Of a DNA stretch of 14,943 nt, positions 1 to 6,230 are shown in pieces. Below the pieces are notes generated by a model. The model saw only the letters and a program-made list of their open reading frames with translations, had not been told where the DNA came from and made no database searches. Origin of the DNA: JAMCRM01 sp041685075 (GTDB lineage: Bacteria > Acidobacteriota > Terriglobia > Bryobacterales > Bryobacteraceae); the NCBI GenBank assembly GCA_041685075.1, contig JAWLGN010000126.1:1-14943 (forward strand), read 5' to 3'. The translations under genes and the position numbers were made by a program. Numbering within the stretch: the stretch's first letter is position 1; each line of letters starts with the position of its first letter.

Positions 1-213
1 GCCGGATTGGGTGAGGTGTGCGGATCCGAACCTGGCTCTATCGTGCACTTCGTCACCGGCGACCCGCTGGCCTTCCAGCACACCGCGCAGGTGATCGGCG
101 AAGTGGAGGGCCGCATCATCCCGCTGCCGGTCGCGGAACTGGCCGGCCTGGAGAAGCCGCATCACGCGCCCGCGGTGACTCTCGCTACCGTAGAAAGTTC
201 GCCGTTAGGGTGA
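1..213 (+). CDS. 3' end of an unrecognised protein (partial, 5' end outside window)
   Basis: The frame is open from base 1 to a TGA at 211-213, giving about 70 C-terminal residues. The TTG at position 7 is only the first possible start codon inside the window and is probably internal. Codons up to about base 175 are almost all G/C-ending (for example GTG CAC TTC GTC ACC GGC GAC), which argues that the frame is real coding sequence. The visible protein includes VHFVTGDPLAFQHTAQVIGE and RIIPLPVAELAGLEKPHH. I do not recognise the family. It is not obviously membrane-bound, and no catalytic motif can be assigned. The last 29 bases overlap the 3' end of the convergent gltS gene, and codon use becomes less biased there. 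Nothing in the fragment says how it relates to the glutamate transporter. Confidence 0.6.
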   Translation, partial: AGLGEVCGSEPGSIVHFVTGDPLAFQHTAQVIGEVEGRIIPLPVAELAGLEKPHHAPAVTLATVESSPLG

Positions 214-1408
214 TCACCATCGCGTTGGTGAAGTCGATGAGGAAGGCGCCCACCAGTGGAACCACCAGGTAAGCCCGAGGCGCGGAGCCGAACTTTTCCA
301 CCAGCACGTCCATGCAGGCGACGGCGTTGGCCGTAGTGCCCAACCCGAAGCCGCAGTAGCCGCCGGCCATCACGGCGGCGTCGAAATCACGGCCCATGGC
401 GCGGTACACCAGCGCGCGCGCCAGCAGCCACACCAGCACTACCTGGAAGGCCAGAATGGCCAGGAACGGCAGCGCCAGGTGAGCGAGTTCCCACAGTTCG
501 AGGGTCAACAGCGCCATCACGATGAATATCTGGAGCGAGATGGTGCCCAACGCCTCCACGTGGCGCGGCGAGATGTGCAGAAAGCCGAAGCGGTCGTCCA
601 GGTTGCGAAGAATCCCGGCGGCGAACATGGCGCCTACATAGGCCGGCAACACCAGCCCGGTGCGCTGGATGGCCGCGCTGATGAGGGTGCCGATTCCCAT
701 GGCCACCGCGATGGTCACCACGGTATTGAACAGGACCTGGTAGCCGGTATCGCTCTCGCTCGCAGGCTTCGCTTCGGCCGCGCCCGTCGCGTCCCCCTCC
801 GGGGAGGCGTGCGCCGCCCGCACCTTCACAGCCGGGGAGACCAGCCGGTAGCGGCGGATCAGGGAGGCGCCCATGGGCCCGCCCGCCAGTCCTCCGGCCA
901 CGATGCCGAACATGGCCGCCGCCAGCGCCACCGTCGGGGCCCCCGCCATCCCCATCTGCTCGAACATGGAGCCGAATGCCAGGGCGGTGGCGGGGCCGCC
1001 CGTCATGCTCACGGAACCACATATCAGGCCCAGCAGCGGGTTGTGGCCGAGCAAGACAGCCAGGCCCACGCCCAGCGCGTTCTGCAGCACCACCCCGAGG
1101 GTCGCCAGCCCAAAAAACCACAGCACTTGCAAGCCGCCCTGCCGCAACAGCCGCGCGCTGGCCCCCAGCCCGATGGTGGTGAAGAAGGCCACCATGCAGA
1201 TGTCCCGCAGCGCCATGTCCATCTCGAAATTCACCACGCGGTCGCGCAACAGCAGCGTCAGCAGCGCGAAGACCAGGCCCCCGACGACGGACGAGGGGAC
1301 GCTGAAGCGATCCAGCACCGGCACTTTCTTTTTCAGCCAGCCCCCCATGGCCGCCCCGAAACAGGCGATAGCGAGTACTTGGATAGCGTTCAGCTTCCAA
1401 ATCGGCAT
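185..1408 (-). CDS. gltS: GltS-type sodium/glutamate symporter
   Basis: An inner-membrane secondary transporter of the glutamate:Na+ symporter (ESS) family, expected to import glutamate driven by sodium. The 407 residues match the usual length of about 400 (E. coli GltS is 401). The protein is hydrophobic throughout and shows the internal duplication of the family. Half one carries GSVSMTGGPATALAFGSMFE (about residues 131-150), and half two carries AGGYCGFGLGTTANAVACM (about 348-366) followed by LVVPLVGAFLIDFTNAMVI. These glycine-rich stretches correspond to the re-entrant loops of the two halves. A hydrophilic linker rich in Ala, Glu and Ser (about residues 190-222) separates the halves and is probably cytoplasmic. 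The ATG start precedes MPIWKLNAIQVLAIACFGAA, an immediate membrane segment, but no clear Shine-Dalgarno is visible. It lies 48 bp downstream of the amine oxidase on the same strand, so cotranscription is likely. The substrate is inferred from the family. Confidence 0.93.
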   Translation of the reverse strand: MPIWKLNAIQVLAIACFGAAMGGWLKKKVPVLDRFSVPSSVVGGLVFALLTLLLRDRVVNFEMDMALRDICMVAFFTTIGLGASARLLRQGGLQVLWFFGLATLGVVLQNALGVGLAVLLGHNPLLGLICGSVSMTGGPATALAFGSMFEQMGMAGAPTVALAAAMFGIVAGGLAGGPMGASLIRRYRLVSPAVKVRAAHASPEGDATGAAEAKPASESDTGYQVLFNTVVTIAVAMGIGTLISAAIQRTGLVLPAYVGAMFAAGILRNLDDRFGFLHISPRHVEALGTISLQIFIVMALLTLELWELAHLALPFLAILAFQVVLVWLLARALVYRAMGRDFDAAVMAGGYCGFGLGTTANAVACMDVLVEKFGSAPRAYLVVPLVGAFLIDFTNAMVITLTANFLR

Positions 1409-1456
1409 ATTGTTCCAGTGTAAGGCACGGCCCGCTTTGTACGCCGGAGGTGGGGA

Positions 1457-2701
1457 TCAGGCGCGGAGGATCTCGGCGGCGGCGCGGCGGCCGGAGGCGA
1501 TGGCTCCGTGCACCATGGCGCCGTGGCCCTCCAGGTTGGTGGCTTCGCCGGCGAAGAAGAGCGTGCCGGCGGCGGGGGTGGCCAGCCTGCGGCGCGCGTC
1601 ACCGCCTCCGGGCGGCGCGTAGCTGTACGCCCCCAGGGCATAGGGATCGGCCTGCCAGTCGTGCCAGTACCAGGCCTCCAACTGGGCTTCGATCTCGCGC
1701 TGGGGTATCCGGAGGACGCGCGCCAGCGCGCGCAGGGCCTGTTCCACCGCGAATGCATCGCCACGGCCAGCGTACTGTTCCGCGATGGCGCCGCCGGCCC
1801 AGCCGGTCAGCAGCGGCGCGCGCACCGGCTGGGCCGACCACCAGGTCGGCATACAGGGGTCTGATACGTGCAAAAAACCCAGTTCCGCCGCGCCTTCGTG
1901 CCGTTCCCAGAAACGTTCACGGAAATGCAGGGTCATCCGCACCGCCTGCCCCATGAACAGGCCGCGGGCGGCTTCCAGGTTGGGCGGCTGGGGATCGAAC
2001 CGGATACTGCCCGCCTGCAGCACCCCCAGCGGCACGGTGACCAGCGCACGGCGGGCCGTGAAAGGCCCCGCCGGCCGGCCGGTGCGCGTGCGGGCTTCCA
2101 CTTCCACGGAGCCGGGCCGCCAGGAGAGTGCCGTTACCTCGGTATTCAAGTGCAGCGCGGCGCGTAAGCCGCCGTTGCGCAGGTGGTCGCAAATGCGATC
2201 GTAGCCGCACAACAGCCGGAAGGTCTGGTCGCCGCCGATGCTGTCGGAGGCCTTGGCCTCTTCCACCAGGGCGCGCACCCCGATGCGCTCGGCGCGCGCG
2301 GCGTTGAACCCTTCCACGTAGGCCGTGGCCCGGAGCTTCGTTTCGTTATCGAAGGGGGCCGTCGCGATGAACTCGGCGAAGGTCAGATCCGGTCCCGCGG
2401 CGCGCTCCATGGCGGCGAACAGTTCGTCGAAGCGGTCCGACGGATCGTGGGGCCAAAGAACGTCGCAGGCGGCGAGCGGCGCCGCTTCCACAATCTCCCA
2501 AATCTCCGGCGGGCGGCCGTGAATGAACTCCGCGCCCAACTCGACGGGCACCGGAACGAGCGGGTCGCGCAGCGTCAGGATGCGGCCGCCCACGCGTTCG
2601 CGCGCCTCCAGGATGGCGACCGAAAGACCCGCCGCCGAAAGTTTCTGCGCCGCCGCCAGGCCGGCCACGCCCGCCCCTATGATCAGTACGTCCGTTTCCA
2701 T
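1457..2701 (-). CDS. FAD-dependent amine oxidase (flavin monoamine oxidase family)
   Basis: A flavin-containing amine oxidase, expected to oxidise an amine or amino acid with FAD and release imine and H2O2; the substrate cannot be told. The 414 residues begin with the Rossmann dinucleotide motif IIGAGVAGLAAAQ (7-19), the ribose-binding acid in LEARERVGGR (31-40) and the GAEFIHG element (56-62). LVTVPLGVLQAG (220-231) is the usual mid-protein FAD strand. The C-terminus has WQADPYALGAYSYAPPGG and LFFAGEATNLEGHGAMVHGA, the second flavin-contacting motif. There is no Cys in the position used for covalent FAD in monoamine oxidases, so FAD is probably non-covalent. Residue 255 (MGQAVRMTLHF) is Arg where LSD1 and plant polyamine oxidases have the active-site Lys. 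There is no signal peptide, so it is cytoplasmic. The ATG overlaps the upstream small gene by 19 bp and lacks a good Shine-Dalgarno, which suggests translational coupling. Confidence 0.88.
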   Translation of the reverse strand: METDVLIIGAGVAGLAAAQKLSAAGLSVAILEARERVGGRILTLRDPLVPVPVELGAEFIHGRPPEIWEIVEAAPLAACDVLWPHDPSDRFDELFAAMERAAGPDLTFAEFIATAPFDNETKLRATAYVEGFNAARAERIGVRALVEEAKASDSIGGDQTFRLLCGYDRICDHLRNGGLRAALHLNTEVTALSWRPGSVEVEARTRTGRPAGPFTARRALVTVPLGVLQAGSIRFDPQPPNLEAARGLFMGQAVRMTLHFRERFWERHEGAAELGFLHVSDPCMPTWWSAQPVRAPLLTGWAGGAIAEQYAGRGDAFAVEQALRALARVLRIPQREIEAQLEAWYWHDWQADPYALGAYSYAPPGGGDARRRLATPAAGTLFFAGEATNLEGHGAMVHGAIASGRRAAAEILRA

Positions 2702-2901
2702 ACCGTTGCGGTCCAGGTGCCATCCGTACGATTCCGTTCGAGGACGTAGATGCCGGATGCGGTGCGAACGCGAAAGCCGTCCGCCTCCGGCGCCGTCCAG
2801 CGGTCGAGCACCTGCTCCACCGCGAACTCCCGATCCCCAATGCGGAAACGGAGAGGCCGCTCATCGGCCTTGTACCCGGCATAGCACTCCACGTGAACCA
2901 T
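2683..2901 (-). CDS. Small conserved-looking protein of unknown function, 72 residues
   Basis: It encodes MVHVECYAGYKADERPLRFR followed by IGDREFAVEQVLDRW and a basic C-terminus ending WKRTY. Strong third-position G/C bias, a G-rich stretch (GGGGG) just before the ATG, and a 19-bp overlap with the amine oxidase start all support a real gene. The predicted fold is mostly beta (RFRIGDREF, FRVRTASGIYVLER, WTATVWKR). It has no signal peptide, membrane segment, metal-binding cluster or recognisable catalytic residues. My impression is that similar short proteins beginning with this motif occur in other Acidobacteriota, but I cannot verify that here. It is the first gene of the small-protein, amine oxidase, gltS cluster, so it may regulate or assist the oxidase. 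That link is only by position. Confidence 0.72.
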   Translation of the reverse strand: MVHVECYAGYKADERPLRFRIGDREFAVEQVLDRWTAPEADGFRVRTASGIYVLERNRTDGTWTATVWKRTY

Positions 2902-2909
2902 GCACCCCC

Positions 2910-2915
2910 ATTATG
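2910..2915 (-). promoter_or_regulatory. Possible -10 element of the small-protein/amine oxidase/gltS cluster
   Basis: On the minus strand this reads CATAAT, five of six matches to the sigma-70 -10 box, but no convincing -35 lies 16-18 bp upstream because that stretch is very GC-rich. Transcription would begin within a few bases of the ATG at 2901, giving almost no leader. The rest of the 126-bp gap between this gene and the methyltransferase holds an 11-bp palindrome, CCCCCTGGGGG at 2970-2980, that might be an operator. Both readings are weak. Confidence 0.25.
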
Positions 2916-3017
2916 GGCGCAGGCGCGGCCGCTCTCCGCCGTCCGGCCGTTCCCAACAGTACGTTTGCTCCCCCTGGGGGTTACCCGCAACTTGGGCTTC
3001 TGCTGTGATGTATGTAT

Positions 3018-3021
3018 GGAG
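3018..3021 (+). promoter_or_regulatory. Shine-Dalgarno that decides the methyltransferase start
   Basis: GGAG sits 6 bases before the ATG at 3028. The in-frame ATG at 3016 overlaps this site and has no Shine-Dalgarno of its own. The longer frame from 2893 begins inside the divergent gene's 5' end. The start at 3028 (protein MQSAAAEYDAFAWFYRKHW) is therefore preferred. Confidence 0.6.
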
Positions 3022-3027
3022 CCCGGC

Positions 3028-3888
3028 ATGCAATCCGCCGCGGCCGAGTACGACGCCTTTGCCTGGTTTTACCGCAAGCACTGGAGCGCGCATTACTACT
3101 CCTGGGTGATGGCGGTACTCGACCGCATCCTGCCGCTCCACCTGGAGCCCGGCGCCAGCGTTCTCGACCTGTGCTGTGGGGTGGGGACCATCACCAGGGC
3201 TCTGGCCGCCGCCGGCTATCACGCCACCGGTGTGGAGCGCTCCCCCGCCATGATCGACTTCGCCCGCCAGGACGTGCCCGACGCGTTCTTCCTGGAGTGC
3301 GACGTCCGCAGCTTCCGGATGCCCCTGGCATTCCACGGCGCCGTGTGCGCATTCGACAGCCTCAGCCACATCACCGAGCCGCGCGAGCTGCAGACCATCT
3401 TCGATAACGTGTACGCTTCGCTGCTGCCGCGCGGCATCTTCGTTTTCGATCTGAACCTGGAGGAGGTCTACCGCGCCATTTTCAACGAGATCTGCACCGT
3501 GGTGGAAGACGACAGCGCCTTCATCATACGGGGCAACTTCAACCAAGCCGAGCGCCTGGCCCGTACCGAACTCACCATGTTCCGCGACATGGAGGGGCAG
3601 TGGAAACGGTACGACGCCACCCTGCTGCAGCGCTGCTACGATCCCGCCGAGATCCGCCGCATGGCCCTGGAGGCCGGTTTCGCCTCGGCCGGCGTGGTGG
3701 ACGTGCCGCGGGACCTCGGCATACCGGACCGGCAGGGCGAAGGGCGCGCTTTCTTCCTGGCCGTGAAGTCCGCCTCCCCTACTCGACTGCGAGCTGAACA
3801 GAGTTCGATGCCACTCCGTTCACGCGCAAAAGCAAAGGCACGGCGCCGGAGGGCAGTTCCTGTGCCACGACAAACCGAAACGCGTTGA
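3028..3888 (+). CDS. Class I SAM-dependent methyltransferase with an extra basic tail
   Basis: It transfers a methyl group from S-adenosylmethionine to an unknown acceptor and is probably cytosolic. The 286 residues show motif I as ASVLDLCCGVGTITRAL (43-59), the ribose-binding acid at the end of the next strand (GVERS, Glu70), an acidic residue in ECDVRSF (90-96), and motif IV-like GAVCAFDSLSHI (104-115). Together they form the Rossmann-like methyltransferase fold of the Methyltransf_11/25 type. The recognisable domain ends at about residue 247 (GRAFFLAVK). The remaining 39 residues are Arg/Lys-rich, have no family counterpart that I know, and are read antisense to the last 110 bp of the convergent TIGR03437 gene. 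That suggests a lost stop codon or a gene-end overlap. It is divergent from the small-protein cluster. The substrate (small molecule, quinone, protein) cannot be inferred. Confidence 0.85.
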   Translation: MQSAAAEYDAFAWFYRKHWSAHYYSWVMAVLDRILPLHLEPGASVLDLCCGVGTITRALAAAGYHATGVERSPAMIDFARQDVPDAFFLECDVRSFRMPLAFHGAVCAFDSLSHITEPRELQTIFDNVYASLLPRGIFVFDLNLEEVYRAIFNEICTVVEDDSAFIIRGNFNQAERLARTELTMFRDMEGQWKRYDATLLQRCYDPAEIRRMALEAGFASAGVVDVPRDLGIPDRQGEGRAFFLAVKSASPTRLRAEQSSMPLRSRAKAKARRRRAVPVPRQTETR

Positions 3889-6100
3889 CCGCCACCCGTC
3901 CCGGCTCGAGGCCGATCCATTGCGGCTCGAGCACCCGTTCCCCGGCCACCAGTTCGACCGGATCGGCGAGCGTGAACGCGGGGGTATCGGGCACTGCGAA
4001 GCCATGCACCGCGGGGGGAACCGTGGGGCCGAAGCCCGTGCCGTAGACCGTCACGACCTCTCCGCGCCTGGCCGGCGCCTCCGCGGTTACGGGGCTGCCG
4101 TCCGGGTGGAGGGCCACCGCCCAGGGGACTTCGTCCACGATGTTCTGGAACAGCCCCGGCGCGTTGCGCGCCACCGTGAAGGTGCTTTTCACCTCGGCGC
4201 GGTTCTCCTGCCACACCGCCAGGGTGTACTCGCCGGGCTCGAGGTCGTAGGGCAACTGCGCGTTGATCTGCTCCGGCGAGACGAACAGGAGGGGCAGCAC
4301 GCGGTCGTTCACCCGCACCGTCACGCCCGCGAGCGACTGGGCCAGAGGGTTGTCCGGACCGATTTCGACGGCGGAGGCCAGGCTGGCCCCGTAGATGGAG
4401 ATGGCCGAGTTGGCCGCCACCGCCTCGAGGGGCGTTTCGCCCGCGGCGTTGCGCACACCCGAGGGTGCGATATAGGGCACCGGGTCGTAGATCGCCCGCA
4501 CAAAGCGCGGCCCCGACATCTCCACTACCCCGGAGGCGACGTCGCCGTTCAGATCGCCTTCCAGGCGGCGGAAACGGAAGCCGGGGCGCTCCTCGGCCCT
4601 CACCACGACACGCGTGCCGGAACGATAGAAGCCGTCGGGAGACGGCGGTTCGCAGAGGAACGCGGCTCCTTCGGGCGGATCGGCCGTGACGGCAAGCTGG
4701 TACATCACCCCGTAGTTTGCGGTGAGCACCCGGGCTTCGGTATCGAATGCCATGGTGCGCAGGGCGTCGCCCGCGGCATCGCTCCAGCCTTCAAAGCCGA
4801 ACCGCGCGCCGTCGCCCGCTTCGAGAGACCCGGGAACCGAGATCTCGACCGTTGTGCCGGCCATGCGGTCGAGCGTGCAGGGCATCGCACAGGGTTCGCC
4901 GTCGACCGTGGCGGTCAGCCCCGGGACGGAAGCCTGCAGGGTCAGCCGGCCCATCAGGGCGTACTCGGCGGTCAGGCGCGTCCCATCGTGCAAGTGGTCC
5001 TCGGTGACCGTGACTTCCTGCGCCGCGGTGCCGCCGTTCGACCAGCCGCGAAAGACCCACTTGCGGCCGTTCTTGTCGTTCTGCTCGAGCGGCGCTTCCA
5101 CCGTATGGATCTCCCCCACGCCCCAGGAGAAGTTGTAGCCGCCGTACCAGTCGTCCCGCCCGTCCACTACGAGCTTCAATCCCGGGGGATTGGTGGCGAA
5201 GGTCATCGGCGCGCCGAGGACGAACTCGGCCACCAGCCGTTCCTCGCGGTCGCCCACCGGCACCTTGTAGGTGCGGGTCGCGGGAGCGCCGTCGGACCAC
5301 TTCGAGAACACCCACCTGCGGCCCTGAAGATCGTACTGCGGGCTTACAGGGCTGAGGATGTGGGCGGTGTCGTAGCCCCATTCGAGCACCGTGGGCGTGG
5401 GGGTCAGGGTGCGGTCGGCCATCATGCGCAGGCCCGGCGGCGAGGTCTCCAGCCGCACGCGCTGCACCGGCACGAAGTTGGGACTCACGGTGAGGGGTCG
5501 CGTCGCCACGAGGGTGGCGGTGAATCCCGATTCGATATAGGGCGCCCGCCAGCCCGCGCATACCCATCCTGGGTTGGGCACCGCTTCGAGATCCAGCGCC
5601 TTTCCGGCATTCACCCACAGGTCCACCGTGGAGGTATACCGGGTGCCGCCGGCGTACACGCTGCCGGCGATTCCGGAAAAGGACAGGCGAATCCGGTATT
5701 GGGTGCTGTATTCGGCGGTGTACTGCGCGATGGCCGGATCCGCCGCGATGATCAGGGGCTGCCCCTGCTGGAGTTCGGAGTCGCTGTTCACGCGCCAGCC
5801 GTTGAAGCCGTACTGCGTTCCCAGCGTCAATCCCGGAACGCTCGAGGGCGCCGAGAGCACGTGCTTGCTGCCCACGGGCCACTGGAAGGTGGCGGCGCCG
5901 GTGAAGTACTGGCCATCCACCGTGAAGCCGAGGTGGGAGGGGCTGACGCTGACCCGCACGGAGGTCACGGGCTGCTGCGCGACTCCCGCCGTGGGCCATG
6001 CCGCCAAAAGAAGAAAGAATAAAACAGAACACATTCGGGGCAAATTACGGCGAATTTCCGCTCCGTTCTGTGGCGCGTACGGTAGGCGTAGCGGTTGCAT
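3779..6100 (-). CDS. Secreted multi-repeat protein with C-terminal TIGR03437 domain
   Basis: An exported protein of about 773 residues, numbered here from the ATG at 6100. The n-region has several Arg, then a hydrophobic core (CSVLFFLLLAAWP), with cleavage likely after AGVA (about residue 41). Residues about 48-541 form roughly six modules of about 80 residues. Five share an aromatic-Gly-Trp or Lys-Trp core (FNGWRVNSD, CAGWRAP, FSKWSDG, FRGWSNGG, FEGWSDAAG), and the sixth (FRFRRLEGD) has lost the Trp. They resemble divergent InlB B-repeat or Listeria-Bacteroides type beta modules, which are common in surface proteins. Residues about 546-773 are the TIGR03437 domain, with FVSPEQINAQLPYDL (about 606-620) and VVTVYGTGFGP. 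The frame extends upstream to a TTG at 6172, but a good promoter lies inside that extension. The start could also be the ATG at 6034, which gives a signal peptide without Arg. The function is unknown; adhesion or matrix binding is plausible. Confidence 0.85.
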   Translation of the reverse strand: MQPLRLPYAPQNGAEIRRNLPRMCSVLFFLLLAAWPTAGVAQQPVTSVRVSVSPSHLGFTVDGQYFTGAATFQWPVGSKHVLSAPSSVPGLTLGTQYGFNGWRVNSDSELQQGQPLIIAADPAIAQYTAEYSTQYRIRLSFSGIAGSVYAGGTRYTSTVDLWVNAGKALDLEAVPNPGWVCAGWRAPYIESGFTATLVATRPLTVSPNFVPVQRVRLETSPPGLRMMADRTLTPTPTVLEWGYDTAHILSPVSPQYDLQGRRWVFSKWSDGAPATRTYKVPVGDREERLVAEFVLGAPMTFATNPPGLKLVVDGRDDWYGGYNFSWGVGEIHTVEAPLEQNDKNGRKWVFRGWSNGGTAAQEVTVTEDHLHDGTRLTAEYALMGRLTLQASVPGLTATVDGEPCAMPCTLDRMAGTTVEISVPGSLEAGDGARFGFEGWSDAAGDALRTMAFDTEARVLTANYGVMYQLAVTADPPEGAAFLCEPPSPDGFYRSGTRVVVRAEERPGFRFRRLEGDLNGDVASGVVEMSGPRFVRAIYDPVPYIAPSGVRNAAGETPLEAVAANSAISIYGASLASAVEIGPDNPLAQSLAGVTVRVNDRVLPLLFVSPEQINAQLPYDLEPGEYTLAVWQENRAEVKSTFTVARNAPGLFQNIVDEVPWAVALHPDGSPVTAEAPARRGEVVTVYGTGFGPTVPPAVHGFAVPDTPAFTLADPVELVAGERVLEPQWIGLEPGRVAVNAFRFVVAQELPSGAVPLLLRVNGVASNSVQLAVE

Positions 6101-6109
6101 GAGACGTTC

Positions 6110-6137
6110 AGTATACAGCAGTTGCGGCGCTTGTCCA
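6110..6137 (-). promoter_or_regulatory. Sigma-70-like promoter for the minus-strand TIGR03437 gene
   Basis: Read on the minus strand, TGGACA (6132-6137, five of six to TTGACA) is followed after 16 bp by TATACT (6110-6115, five of six to TATAAT). The predicted transcription start is near 6103, two or three bases before the ATG at 6100. The mRNA would then be nearly leaderless at that ATG, or would carry a leader of about 65 bases if translation starts at 6034. This is the best promoter-like sequence in the window. Confidence 0.55.
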
Positions 6138-6180
6138 GGACTAACTTTGGTATATGCCGGGGTGCTCACCAAATCCGTAA

Positions 6181-6209
6181 TTGATTCGCTTATTAGCTGT
6201 ATTTAGCAT
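6181..6209 (+). promoter_or_regulatory. Candidate sigma-70 promoter for the beta-propeller/barrel operon
   Basis: TTGATT (6181-6186) and TAGCAT (6204-6209) are separated by 17 bp, with four of six matches each, in the only clearly AT-rich stretch nearby. The predicted start near 6216 leaves a leader of about 15 bases before the ATG at 6231. No good Shine-Dalgarno is present in that leader. It is divergent from the promoter at 6110-6137. Confidence 0.4.
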
Positions 6210-6230
6210 GGAAAATCCAATACGATTCCT

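Noticed and set aside
2970..2980. Palindrome CCCCCTGGGGG as a terminator or hairpin
   Set aside because: A one-base centre cannot form an RNA loop, so at most it is a duplex protein-binding site, without further support.
2893..3027. Longer start of the methyltransferase upstream of 3028
   Set aside because: The extra residues overlap the 5' end of the divergent small gene, and no Shine-Dalgarno supports them. The site at 3018-3021 favours 3028.
3920..6022. A 700-codon open frame on the plus strand opposite the repeat protein
   Set aside because: It is antisense to a gene with a signal peptide and the TIGR03437 domain. Its protein is His/Arg/Gly-rich with no recognisable domain, as expected for a shadow frame in GC-rich DNA.
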